The position numbers were made by a program, and so were the translations under genes. A stretch of 61,177 bases of DNA. It comes from Actinotignum sanguinis. Its GTDB lineage: Bacteria; Actinomycetota; Actinomycetes; Actinomycetales; Actinomycetaceae. The DNA is taken from assembly GCF_003957255.1 (NCBI RefSeq), contig NZ_QDIE01000009.1, forward strand, positions 1 through 61,177. Direction: 5' to 3'. The notes under the pieces were generated by a model. It worked only from the letters and a program-made list of their open reading frames with translations. It did not search any database and was not told where the DNA came from. This document shows, piece by piece, positions 52,694-61,050 of this stretch. The first letter of the stretch is position 1. Each line of letters starts with the position of its first letter.

Positions 52694-53068
52694 ATGCTTC
52701 CAGCCGTTCACCGCATGCGGAGTTCGGCGGATTTCGACTCGGCCTTTTCCGGAACGCGCGGCTCTACGCGGCGCGTCCAAGTCATCCTCGGCTCCCAGTC
52801 GGAATCGACCCTAACCGGCCCTCACCCTGTGCGGGTCGGTTTTGTCGTATCCAAAACCGTGGGTAATTCCGTGGTGCGGCATCGGGTATATCGGCAACTG
52901 CGCCATCTTATGCGTGCGCGCCTCAGTTTTTTTGACGACGGCGATCTCGTCGTCGTTCGCGCTTTTCCCGCCGCGGCGGGAAGCAGCAGCGCGCAACTCG
53001 GTGAGGATGTGGATCGCGCGCTCGCCAAGGCACGCGCGCACCGTTCTCGGGCGGTGAGCACAGCGTGA
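52694..53068 (+). CDS. rnpA: Ribonuclease P protein component
   Basis: This 124-residue basic protein binds RNase P RNA and helps cleave tRNA 5' leaders. The sequence RMRSSADFDSAFSGTRGSTRR-like N-terminus (written in part as MRSSADFDSAF) and VGNSVVRHRVYRQLRH (RNR motif region) are present. It begins at the base after the rpmH stop and overlaps the next gene by GTGA. RNase P RNA itself was not found here. Confidence 0.94.
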   Translation: MLPAVHRMRSSADFDSAFSGTRGSTRRVQVILGSQSESTLTGPHPVRVGFVVSKTVGNSVVRHRVYRQLRHLMRARLSFFDDGDLVVVRAFPAAAGSSSAQLGEDVDRALAKARAHRSRAVSTA

Positions 53069-53442
53069 GCGCGGCGGGGGCAAGCGGGAAACCGCACGAG
53101 CAACGCAAAGAAAGCATGCTGGTACGGGCGGTGCGCTGGTACCAACGCCACATCTCAGCCGCACGTCCCCCGCGGTGCCGCTACGCACCGAGCTGTTCGG
53201 CCTATGCGATACAAGCCATACAGATTCACGGGACCGGCAAAGGTACACTTTTAACCGTGTGGCGCTTGCTACGGTGCAACCCATTGACGAAGGGCGGCGT
53301 AGATCGAGTGCCACCACCGGGTCAGTGGCCAAAGAAACCATTGGACCAAGATGAGCTTCTCGAGCTTTACGCCAAAGAAGACGCGTTAGACGATAAGAAC
53401 AACGCTACGGGCAGTCCCAACCAGGATCGTCCAATAGCGTGA
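53065..53442 (+). CDS. yidD: Membrane protein insertion factor YidD
   Basis: This is a 125-residue YidD protein. Conserved core motifs are RWYQRHISA, CRYAPSCSAYA and TVWRLLRCNPLTKGGVD, with the usual cysteines. It acts near YidC at the membrane. The N-terminal 15 residues are a charged extension, and the acidic C-terminus is variable. The start is GTG, overlapping rnpA. Confidence 0.92.
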   Translation: MSAAGASGKPHEQRKESMLVRAVRWYQRHISAARPPRCRYAPSCSAYAIQAIQIHGTGKGTLLTVWRLLRCNPLTKGGVDRVPPPGQWPKKPLDQDELLELYAKEDALDDKNNATGSPNQDRPIA

Positions 53443-53453
53443 GGAGAAACTAA

Positions 53454-54581
53454 GTGGATACAATTCTCGCTCCGTTTATGTGGGCGGTCTCGTGGGTGAT
53501 GTACGGCATCCACGAAGGACTCGTACTCCTGGGTATGAACCAGGGCGCCGGGCCGGCGTGGGTATGCGCCATTGTCGGCCTGACCATTGTGGTTCGTCTG
53601 CTCATCTTGCCGCTGTATAACCGGCAGATTCGTGCTTCGCGGGCGATGCAGGTGCTGCAACCCGATATTCAGAAGCTGCAGAAGAAGTACAAGGGGAAGC
53701 GGGATCAGGTGTCCATGCAGCGCCAGCAGGAAGAACTGCAGGCGCTCTACCGCAAACACGGGGCCTCCCCCATGGCCTCGTGCTGGCCGATGCTCGTGCA
53801 GATGCCGATTCTTTTCTCCCTGTACCGGGTGCTTATTAACTTCCCCTCCATTGCGACGGGTAAGCGTGGCCCCATCGGGCCGATTACGCAGTCGGTTGCG
53901 CAGGACTTCGAGGACACCACGTTCTTCGGTGCTCCTATGTCCGCCACCATTTCCACCGCGGGTCAATTTGCTAATGCCACCCAGGTGCGGATTGTCGCCG
54001 TCGTTCTTGTTGTCATCATGATCCTCAGCATGTTCTGGACGCAGCGTCAGCTCATGACGAAGAATATGCCGGAACAGAAGGATCCGAATAACGCGGCTCT
54101 GCGCATGCAACGCATGATGCTCTACGGTATGCCGCTGATTTATGTCTTCTCCGGTGCGGTGTTCCCGGTGGGTGTGCTCATCTACTGGTGCGCCGGTAAC
54201 CTCTGGAATATGTGCCAGCAGAGCTGGTTCATTCGGCACAATCCCACCCCCGGTTCGCGGGCCTATATCGAGCGGGAAAAGCGCATTCTGGAAAAGCGTA
54301 AGCGCAAGGGACTCACCGATGAAGAGATTGCCGAACTGGAAGCTGAGGAGCAGAAGGGCGGCCAGCGTTATCAGCCGATGAGTAAGGAACGCGCGAAGAA
54401 AGCCGGGCTGAGTCCCGATGCGTATATGCCGCGGCCGGAAGATGAGGGCGACGACGATAAGCCCGCCGTCGGTAAAGATGGTTTGACGGATGAAGAACGT
54501 GCTCGGAAGCGCTACGAACGCCGGCAGGCTGAACGGGCTCGCGCCCGCGCCAAGAAGAATAAGAAAAACCGCGGTAAGTAA
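53454..54581 (+). CDS. yidC: Membrane protein insertase YidC
   Basis: This 375-residue insertase has five membrane segments of the YidC/Oxa1 type. The conserved region MQVLQPDIQKLQKKYKGKRD and MLVQMPILFSLYRVL is visible. The C-terminal tail is highly charged and Lys/Arg-rich. It inserts proteins into the membrane with or without Sec. The start is GTG, 11 bp after yidD. Confidence 0.95.
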   Translation: MDTILAPFMWAVSWVMYGIHEGLVLLGMNQGAGPAWVCAIVGLTIVVRLLILPLYNRQIRASRAMQVLQPDIQKLQKKYKGKRDQVSMQRQQEELQALYRKHGASPMASCWPMLVQMPILFSLYRVLINFPSIATGKRGPIGPITQSVAQDFEDTTFFGAPMSATISTAGQFANATQVRIVAVVLVVIMILSMFWTQRQLMTKNMPEQKDPNNAALRMQRMMLYGMPLIYVFSGAVFPVGVLIYWCAGNLWNMCQQSWFIRHNPTPGSRAYIEREKRILEKRKRKGLTDEEIAELEAEEQKGGQRYQPMSKERAKKAGLSPDAYMPRPEDEGDDDKPAVGKDGLTDEERARKRYERRQAERARARAKKNKKNRGK

Positions 54582-54693
54582 CACGCGGCTACCGGTGTAG
54601 AACAAGCTAAACTTAGTCAAAGAAAAGGAACGGACGGGTTGCGCAACATCTTGGCAGCCCCAGAAGGGGATCCCCCGGATACCAGGAGAAAGA

Positions 54694-55194
54694 ATGAGCG
54701 AAACGTCTGAGGATATTAAGAAGCTTGATCGCGAAGGCGATATTGCGGCTGACTACCTCGAAGAACTGCTGGATATTGCTGATCTCGACGGCGATATTGA
54801 TATTTCGATTGACGAAGATCGTGCCACGATTGCCATTGTCACCGAGGGTGAAGCCGATGAGCGGCTGCGGCGCCTGGTGGGCCGGCACGGTACGACCCTC
54901 AACGCGCTCCAGGATTTGACCCGCCTTGCGGTTCAGGAAAAAACCGGGGAACGCTCGCGTCTCATGCTGGATATCGCGGGCTACCGCGATGAGCGGCGCG
55001 CCAAGATTGAAGAAATCGCTGCCGAAGCTATCCGCGAGGTACAGGAAACAGGCGACGAAATCGAGTTGGATCCCATGAATCCCTTCGAGCGCAAGGTTGT
55101 GCATGATGCTGCCGCCGCTGCTGGACTTGTGTCCGACTCCGAAGGTGTAGGCGCGGGGCGTCACGTGGTTATCAAGCCCGCGGACGAGGATTAA
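54694..55194 (+). CDS. jag: RNA-binding protein Jag/KhpB
   Basis: This 166-residue protein has a KH domain (about 65-110, GRHGTTLNALQDL) and an R3H domain (about 115-160, ERKVVHDAAAAAGL). Actinobacterial Jag lacks the N-terminal Jag domain of Firmicutes. It binds RNA and is linked to cell elongation in some bacteria. ATG follows AGGAG. It is next to yidC, as usual. Confidence 0.92.
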   Translation: MSETSEDIKKLDREGDIAADYLEELLDIADLDGDIDISIDEDRATIAIVTEGEADERLRRLVGRHGTTLNALQDLTRLAVQEKTGERSRLMLDIAGYRDERRAKIEEIAAEAIREVQETGDEIELDPMNPFERKVVHDAAAAAGLVSDSEGVGAGRHVVIKPADED

Positions 55195-55203
55195 TACGCA
55201 TAC

Positions 55204-55854
55204 ATGGCGGAAGAACATCCTATGATCGAGGTTCCTCCTGCCGCCGGTGCTGAACACTTCGGCACGGCGACATGGGGAACCTTGCTTCATTTTGCGCGCC
55301 TGCTTGAAGAGGAAGGCGAGGTACGCGGGCTGGTGGGTCCGCGCGAACTGGGTCGCTTATGGTCCCGTCACCTTCTCAATTCGCTAGCTATTGAGGAATT
55401 CATCCCCGCGAATGCCACGGTGGGTGATGTGGGTTCCGGGGCTGGTTTTCCGGGGATCGTATTGGCGATTGTGCGGCCGGACGTTACCGTGACTCTGATT
55501 GAATCGATGGAGCGCCGCACCGAATGGCTACGCTACGTGGTGGGCGAATTAGGCTTGCGAAATGTCAAGGTGCGCACCGCCCGTGCGGAACAGCTCAAAG
55601 GTCGTTTCGCTGCGGATATTGTGACTGCCCGCGCGGTGGCGGCTCTCAAGAAACTACTGCCTTGGACGATGCCGCTGGTCAAACCCGGGGGGCGTTTGGT
55701 CGCTCTCAAGGGTGAGCGCGCCGCCCAAGAAATTGACGACGCCGCAGCGCAATTGCAGCGTTACGGCGCCGTGGAGGTGACAGTGCACGCGGTGGTTCCC
55801 TTCGGAACTGCGGAGGCTACCCGAGTTGTGGAGGTAACTAAAAAGGCGTCCTAG
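55204..55854 (+). CDS. rsmG: 16S rRNA (guanine-527-N7)-methyltransferase RsmG
   Basis: This 216-residue methyltransferase has an S-adenosylmethionine motif VGDVGSGAGFPGIVLA and the sequence LWSRHLLNSLAI before it. It methylates G527 of 16S rRNA. The start lies 9 bp after jag; an internal ATG six codons on is an alternative and neither has a strong ribosome-binding site. The C-terminal helix region VKPGGRLVALKG is conserved. Confidence 0.93.
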   Translation: MAEEHPMIEVPPAAGAEHFGTATWGTLLHFARLLEEEGEVRGLVGPRELGRLWSRHLLNSLAIEEFIPANATVGDVGSGAGFPGIVLAIVRPDVTVTLIESMERRTEWLRYVVGELGLRNVKVRTARAEQLKGRFAADIVTARAVAALKKLLPWTMPLVKPGGRLVALKGERAAQEIDDAAAQLQRYGAVEVTVHAVVPFGTAEATRVVEVTKKAS

Positions 55855-55909
55855 CGGGGTAGTTCCTTGGCTTGAGTCATAGGTTGAGGAGCTTCGGAGG
55901 CCCATATAA

Positions 55910-55923
55910 CGAACATATGTTCG
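55910..55923. promoter_or_regulatory. SOS (LexA) box upstream of parA
   Basis: CGAACATATGTTCG is a perfect CGAAC-N4-GTTCG match, 114 bp before the parA start. The box lies in the rsmG-parA gap of 182 bp. No SOS gene of its own is seen beside it. Confidence 0.55.
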
Positions 55924-56036
55924 GTCGGTATCGGTAATGCTTAGATTGCGGGAGTGGTGGCCGTGACCCAGCTGACGACGGCACTGAGGACGCTTGATAA
56001 CGGCTAGAATATTCTGAGGTAAGGAGGGCGTTATTT

Positions 56037-56978
56037 ATGAGTGATCCCCGGAAAAAAGTTGGACGTCGTGCTGCACCGAGTTCGGCACCTGCCCCTGCAC
56101 CACAGGATCGGGACACTCCGATCGCCCGTGAACTTCGCGAAGATTTCAAGCGCCTTAAGAAGGTAAAAGCGAGTAAATTCCAGAAGCCGGAGCACACTCG
56201 TGTTGTTGCGGTGACTAACCAAAAGGGTGGCGTTGGTAAAACCACGACCGCTGTTAATATGGCGGCAGCCCTTGCTCTTAATGGCATGCGAGTGTTGCTT
56301 GTTGATGCTGATGCACAGGGGAATGCTTCGACCGGCTTGGGAATTAGCCCGCAAGAGGAACGTACTGACGTTTACGAAGTATTCAAGGGTGAAGCGAAGC
56401 TCGAGGATGTTCTTATTCAACTTGAAGACATCCCGAATCTCTACGTGGCGCCCTCGAGTATCACCTTGGCCGCGGTTGATTTTGAATTAGGCCAGGTACC
56501 TGGGCGGTACTCTATTTTGCGCGAGGCGATCCGGGAAACTATGGATAGTTTTGCGGCGCAGGGGAAGGCCTTTGACTTTGTATTCATTGACTGCCCCCCG
56601 AGCATGGCGTTGTTACCGGTAAGTGCATTGGTCGCGGCTGATGAGGTGCTGGTTCCTATTCAGGCAGAGTTCTATGCTCTCCAGGGTGTAGCTCAATTGG
56701 TACAAACGGTTGAGGATGTGCGTTCGTCACGAAACGAGAAGCTGCATATCTCGGCATTTATCGTGACCATGGTAGATACTCGCACAAATCTTGCGAAAGA
56801 CGTATCGGAAGAAGTGCGTTCACACTTCGGTGACCGGGTGCTTCACACGGAGATTCCCCGATCTGTGGCGGCGGCGGAAGCGCCGTCTTTCGGGAAAAGT
56901 GTTCTCACCCATGACCCCCGAAATCGCGCTGCCATCGCCTATCTTGCGGCAGCAAAAGAATTTTCAGCTCTCTCATAG
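56037..56978 (+). CDS. parA: Chromosome partitioning ATPase ParA (Soj)
   Basis: This 313-residue deviant Walker-type ATPase carries NQKGGVGKTT (62-71), VDADAQGN (89-96) and IDCPPSMALL. It dimerises with ATP on DNA and is moved by ParB at parS. Strong ribosome-binding site AAGGAGG before the ATG. It has an N-terminal extension of about 50 basic, Pro/Ala-rich residues. Downstream parB follows by 12 bp. Confidence 0.95.
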   Translation: MSDPRKKVGRRAAPSSAPAPAPQDRDTPIARELREDFKRLKKVKASKFQKPEHTRVVAVTNQKGGVGKTTTAVNMAAALALNGMRVLLVDADAQGNASTGLGISPQEERTDVYEVFKGEAKLEDVLIQLEDIPNLYVAPSSITLAAVDFELGQVPGRYSILREAIRETMDSFAAQGKAFDFVFIDCPPSMALLPVSALVAADEVLVPIQAEFYALQGVAQLVQTVEDVRSSRNEKLHISAFIVTMVDTRTNLAKDVSEEVRSHFGDRVLHTEIPRSVAAAEAPSFGKSVLTHDPRNRAAIAYLAAAKEFSALS

Positions 56979-56990
56979 TTAGGAATCATC

Positions 56991-58319
56991 GTGGCAACTC
57001 GTAAACGGCGCGGTTTAGGTAGTGGACTCGGGGCCCTCATTCCACCGGAACAGGCAGAGAATACTGAAAGCCCAATCGACATCTTTTTCGGAACTGTGAA
57101 GAAGAAGGATGAGAGTTCGCATAAGGATGAGGATTCGGAGAGTTTCAGCAGCGGTCAAGGTGGTATTCTGTCTGCTTCGGAGGAAGATTCCTTGCCCGCG
57201 GCGGATGTGCACCAGAAGGATCTCTCCGATGAGGTTAGTCCCTTAGACCTTGGATACGGCACAGCAGGAGAGAATGTTTCACGTGAAACATCGGGCGGCT
57301 CTCGGCGTGTAGCTTCGAAACAATCTGCTGATATGCCAAAGAAGAAACCTGCCAGTAAAAATTCCAAGACTGATGGCGTCCTATCAGAATCAAAGAGTGA
57401 TAGTGGAGCGGCTGGCAATGTTTCACGTGAAACATCGGAGGACGCTGACCTTGTTGCGGTTCCCGGTGCGACCTACGGCGAAATTGATATAGCTATTATT
57501 GTTCCTAATCATGCACAGCCTCGTACCAATTTCGACGAGGATGATTTAGAGGAGCTTGCACAGTCGATTAAGGAAGTGGGCGTTCTTCAGCCCATCGTTA
57601 TTCGGCCACTGAGTGAGCCTTTGGATAATCAGCCCGATGCGCGGTATGAGCTCATTATGGGCGAACGCCGCTGGCGTGCGAGCCAACGGGCTGGCTTAAC
57701 CCATATCCCCGCTATTATTCGGCGTACCTCAGATGAAGATGTACTGCGGGACGCTCTTCTCGAGAATTTACACCGTGCAGATCTAAATCCGCTAGAAGAG
57801 GCTGCTGCTTACCAGCAATTACTAGAGGATTTCCAATGTACTCAGGATGAGCTCGCGAAGAGGATTGCGCGGTCACGCCCGCAAATTACTAATACGTTGC
57901 GACTTTTGAAGCTCCCCGCTTTGGTACAACGGAGAGTTGCGGCGGGCGTGCTATCTTCAGGGCATGCACGTGCGCTTCTTGGTCTCGCTGATGCTGGCGC
58001 TATGGAACGCCTCGCCCAACGGATCGTTGCGGAAGGACTTTCCGTTCGTGCGGTGGAAGAGATTGTCGCCCTCGGTGATGAATCAACGCCGGCGGCGCCG
58101 CGCCGAGCTCGGGTCAGGCGCTTTGAACATGAGCTAAGTTCCGTGGCCAACCAATTGGGTGATCGCCTCAATACGCGGGTCAAAGTCGATATGGGCCGCA
58201 CGAAGGGAACTATGCGAATCGATTTTGGTTCTCTCGAGGATCTCAATCGGATTTTGAGCGTTCTGGCACCAGATGTGGAGGGCGTCAATCTTCCTCATGA
58301 AGATAGTGGCGAAGCATAA
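56991..58319 (+). CDS. parB: Chromosome partitioning protein ParB
   Basis: This is a 442-residue ParB. An unusually long low-complexity N-terminal segment (about 1-155) precedes the ParB/CTPase fold (about 165-260, with QPIVIRPL and GERRWRAS), the helix-turn-helix (about 270-370, with RPQITNTLRLLKLP) and a C-terminal dimer domain. Two of the window's five parS sites lie inside this N-terminal coding segment in the same frame, each encoding NVSRET (95-100 and 143-148). The start is GTG. Confidence 0.95.
   Translation: MATRKRRGLGSGLGALIPPEQAENTESPIDIFFGTVKKKDESSHKDEDSESFSSGQGGILSASEEDSLPAADVHQKDLSDEVSPLDLGYGTAGENVSRETSGGSRRVASKQSADMPKKKPASKNSKTDGVLSESKSDSGAAGNVSRETSEDADLVAVPGATYGEIDIAIIVPNHAQPRTNFDEDDLEELAQSIKEVGVLQPIVIRPLSEPLDNQPDARYELIMGERRWRASQRAGLTHIPAIIRRTSDEDVLRDALLENLHRADLNPLEEAAAYQQLLEDFQCTQDELAKRIARSRPQITNTLRLLKLPALVQRRVAAGVLSSGHARALLGLADAGAMERLAQRIVAEGLSVRAVEEIVALGDESTPAAPRRARVRRFEHELSSVANQLGDRLNTRVKVDMGRTKGTMRIDFGSLEDLNRILSVLAPDVEGVNLPHEDSGEA
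57275..57290. promoter_or_regulatory. parS: parS site 1, within parB
   Basis: A perfect TGTTTCACGTGAAACA, the consensus ParB-binding palindrome. It lies in the coding sequence and encodes the residues VSRET. Confidence 0.97.
57419..57434. promoter_or_regulatory. parS: parS site 2, within parB
   Basis: A perfect TGTTTCACGTGAAACA, 144 bp (48 codons) after site 1, in the same reading frame. Confidence 0.97.
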
Positions 58320-58346
58320 AGGCTGAGCTTTCTTGTTACAGGGCAA

Positions 58347-58362
58347 TGTTTCACGTGAAACA
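58347..58362. promoter_or_regulatory. parS: parS site 3, after parB
   Basis: A perfect site inside a longer 32-bp palindrome (58339-58370) with arms CAGGGCAATG/CATTGCCCTG. It could also fold as a hairpin in RNA and act as a terminator. Confidence 0.97.
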
Positions 58363-58448
58363 TTGCCCTGATTTATATTCTAATGTCGACAACTTGGCAT
58401 TTCTTAGTTCTTTGTCGTGGTGCTTGGTGAGTGGCGGTACTTCCCTCA

Positions 58449-58464
58449 TGTTTCACGTGAAACA
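58449..58464. promoter_or_regulatory. parS: parS site 4
   Basis: A perfect TGTTTCACGTGAAACA between the convergent parB and ddl genes. Confidence 0.97.
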
Positions 58465-58544
58465 TATCCGATGCTGGCTTTAAATCGGTGATGATGCTGT
58501 GATTATGGAATAGCGCTAATGGCGGGTTTAAAGGAAGGGGGCAA

Positions 58545-58560
58545 TGTTTCACGTGAAACA
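58545..58560. promoter_or_regulatory. parS: parS site 5, before the ddl stop
   Basis: A perfect site inside a 28-bp palindrome (58539-58566) whose arms GGGCAATG/CATTGCCC match those of site 3. Confidence 0.97.
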
Positions 58561-58601
58561 TTGCCCGCTCCATGGGGATATCCCCAATATAACCATTGTT
58601 A

Positions 58602-59594
58602 CTACTTTGCCATATCAGGAAGGTCTTCCGGTTCACTAAGATCTCGTCCAGCGGCACGGTGCAAAATTTGCAGGTAGAGAGATTCGGGAGTTGTCTCTGT
58701 GTCTCGCGCGTATGCTTCAACAGCTTGGGGAAGCAACGATGTTTCCGTCATGCCCGGAGCGATATTCACGTCGATAACGTACGGAATGCCATCTTTTACG
58801 ATGAGGTCAATACGGGAAACATCGCGAAGCCGAAGAGTGGTATGCGCTGTGAGGGCAGCATCTGCAACTCGGATTTTCTCTTCTTCGGAAAGGCGCGCAG
58901 GTACGTAGTACTTAGCGCGCCCGGCGAAGTAGCGTGCATCGTAATCATAGGGTCCATCGGTTTCGATTTCTACCGGCGGTAGCGCGATGGGACCGTTAGC
59001 TCCGTCAATAACGGAAACGGAAACTTCAGTTCCTGCAATAAAGGTTTCGACATGTGCCTCTTCCCCATAAGCAAAGCAATCAACCATGGCACGAGGAAGA
59101 TCACCAGCTTTATTAACGATGGTTACTCCCAGGGCCGAGCCTCCCAAATTAGGTTTTACCACCAAGGGGAAGTCATAGCGTTCCCCAAGAAGCTCAAGGA
59201 TAGGTGCCACCCCGACTTCTCGGAAAAGAGCTTCCGGGAAGCTCACTGACCACGGAACGGCAAGTCCGGCATGGCGCAAAAGCGATTGTGCAACCGTTTT
59301 ATTAGAGGCGATGCGGGCGGCGTTCGCCGTCGACCCTACAAAACGGTACCCGCTAAGAGAAAGCAGATCTTGAAGCGCGCCATCTTCTCCGGTCGCACCA
59401 TGCACCAACGGCCAGACCACCGTAGGATTCATGGAGTTGAGACGCTGGAGCAAGGTCGCGTCAACATCGAGAACCTTGACCTGGGCACCCGCTTCGCGTA
59501 GCAGTGTTGCGACCCGCCGCCCCGAACTCAGCGACACATCGCGTTCGTGTGTAAGACCACCGGCAAGAATAGCAACGGTAAGAATATTGTCCAT
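58602..59594 (-). CDS. ddl: D-alanine--D-alanine ligase
   Basis: This 330-residue ATP-grasp ligase makes D-Ala-D-Ala for peptidoglycan. Motifs visible are LAGGLTHERDVS at the start, PLVVKPNLGGSALGV for ATP, and IDVNIAPGMTETSL for metal and substrate. The ATG follows GGAGGG; a longer frame begins nine codons earlier. It converges on parB, a non-classical neighbour, as ddl commonly sits with mur genes elsewhere. Confidence 0.9.
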   Translation of the reverse strand: MDNILTVAILAGGLTHERDVSLSSGRRVATLLREAGAQVKVLDVDATLLQRLNSMNPTVVWPLVHGATGEDGALQDLLSLSGYRFVGSTANAARIASNKTVAQSLLRHAGLAVPWSVSFPEALFREVGVAPILELLGERYDFPLVVKPNLGGSALGVTIVNKAGDLPRAMVDCFAYGEEAHVETFIAGTEVSVSVIDGANGPIALPPVEIETDGPYDYDARYFAGRAKYYVPARLSEEEKIRVADAALTAHTTLRLRDVSRIDLIVKDGIPYVIDVNIAPGMTETSLLPQAVEAYARDTETTPESLYLQILHRAAGRDLSEPEDLPDMAK

Positions 59595-59648
59595 TTTCCC
59601 TCCGGATTTCACTCTACTCATCGTCTTTGAGAATCGATAGCAATCAAA

Positions 59649-60932
59649 TTACTTCGTTGCCCGTGGCGAGGAATCATCCACACCGAACATCTGAACCAGG
59701 TCATTTTCCTGGCCGATAACTTCTCCGAGCCTCCGAACGCCTTCCGTAATACGTTCCGGGGTTGGGTAGCAGAAGGACAACCGCATATGATCCGAACCTT
59801 GACCGTCAGCAAAGAAAGCGGTTCCCGATACATATGCGACCAGGTTCTTCACCGCACGAGGAAGCATCTCATGCGCATTGAGACCGTTAGGAAGTTTCAC
59901 CCAGGTGTAGAAACCACCCCGAGGTTTATTCCACGTGCACATGGGCATGTATTTCTCAAGAGCTGCTTGCATAGCTTGACCACGCTCAGCGTACATACCC
60001 CGATATTCCTTGACCTGCTGATACCAGTCGTAGGTGCGCAGATATTCCGCGATGGCAAGCTGACCAAAAGTGGTTGGACACAGGATCGCATTTTCAGCGG
60101 CGAGGGTGAGACGCGCGCTCAGCGCAGCAGGTGCCAATGCCCAGCCGACGCGGAATCCCGGTGCGAAAGTTTTGGAGAAGGAACCCAAGTACACCACGCC
60201 ATCCGGGTTGAACGTTTGGATAGCAGGGATGGGATCGCCATCAAAACCAAGCAGGCCATAAGGGTTATCCTCGACGATAAGAACATGATGCTTATCGCAA
60301 ATATCAGCGATACGCCGGCGGCGTTCCTCGGATTGGCTCACCCCGGCAGGGTTGTGGAAATTGGGGATGGTGTAGAGGAACTTAATTGGCTTTCCAACGG
60401 CTTCAAGATCCTTAATCGTTTCTTCAAGCTGCTCGGGAATCAGGCCATTGGCATCCATCTCTACGTGCACCACGTGAGCTTGGTACGCCCGGAAAGTTCC
60501 CAACGCTCCAACGTAGGAGGGAGCCTCAGCAATAACCACGTCGCCCGGATTAATAAAAATCTGGGAAACGAGATCAAGGGCCTGTTGACTGCCGGTCGTA
60601 ATATTGATGTCGTCCGGATGAGCACGAATACCTTCGGGGCGCATGACTTCCACGATCATTTCGCGGAGTTCTTCCGTTCCTTGGCCACCGCCGTACTGTA
60701 GCATTTTAGCGCCATTATTACGGATGAGCCGTGCGGTCATATCCGCGAGGAAGTCTAAGGGGAGACCGCTAATATTTGGCATACCCCCAGCAAGAGACAC
60801 TACTTCGGGACGATTTGCGACGGCGAAAAGCTGACGAACCTCGGATTGCTTCATTCCTAAAGCTCGATCAGCGTAAACATTGTACCATGGATCAAGTCTG
60901 GTAAATCCGGGACCGGCGTGCTGCTCGCCCAT
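59649..60932 (-). CDS. PLP-dependent class I aminotransferase (LysN/MocR-like catalytic type)
   Basis: This is a 427-residue fold-type I aminotransferase without a DNA-binding domain. The PLP lysine is in SFSKTFAPGFRVGW, and other motifs are YGGGQGTEELR and IEDNPYGLL-like VEDNPYGLLGF. This sequence type includes 2-aminoadipate and aromatic aminotransferases; the substrate is uncertain. The ATG follows AAGGAG. It runs on the minus strand upstream of ddl with a 54-bp gap, so the two may be one operon. Confidence 0.9.
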   Translation of the reverse strand: MGEQHAGPGFTRLDPWYNVYADRALGMKQSEVRQLFAVANRPEVVSLAGGMPNISGLPLDFLADMTARLIRNNGAKMLQYGGGQGTEELREMIVEVMRPEGIRAHPDDINITTGSQQALDLVSQIFINPGDVVIAEAPSYVGALGTFRAYQAHVVHVEMDANGLIPEQLEETIKDLEAVGKPIKFLYTIPNFHNPAGVSQSEERRRRIADICDKHHVLIVEDNPYGLLGFDGDPIPAIQTFNPDGVVYLGSFSKTFAPGFRVGWALAPAALSARLTLAAENAILCPTTFGQLAIAEYLRTYDWYQQVKEYRGMYAERGQAMQAALEKYMPMCTWNKPRGGFYTWVKLPNGLNAHEMLPRAVKNLVAYVSGTAFFADGQGSDHMRLSFCYPTPERITEGVRRLGEVIGQENDLVQMFGVDDSSPRATK

Positions 60933-61050
60933 ACGTTCTCCTTCTCTTTTAACACACTAAGTGTGCCACGCTCGGGGCCGCGATAAAACAATGTTCGCAG
61001 GTGTGCTTTGCGCATCACTTTATTGCGGAGCCGAACGCGCTGAGTTCTTA

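Noticed and set aside
53367-54620. Long minus-strand frame opposite yidC
   Set aside because: It is a shadow of the GC-rich yidC gene, and the convergent overlap would be complete.
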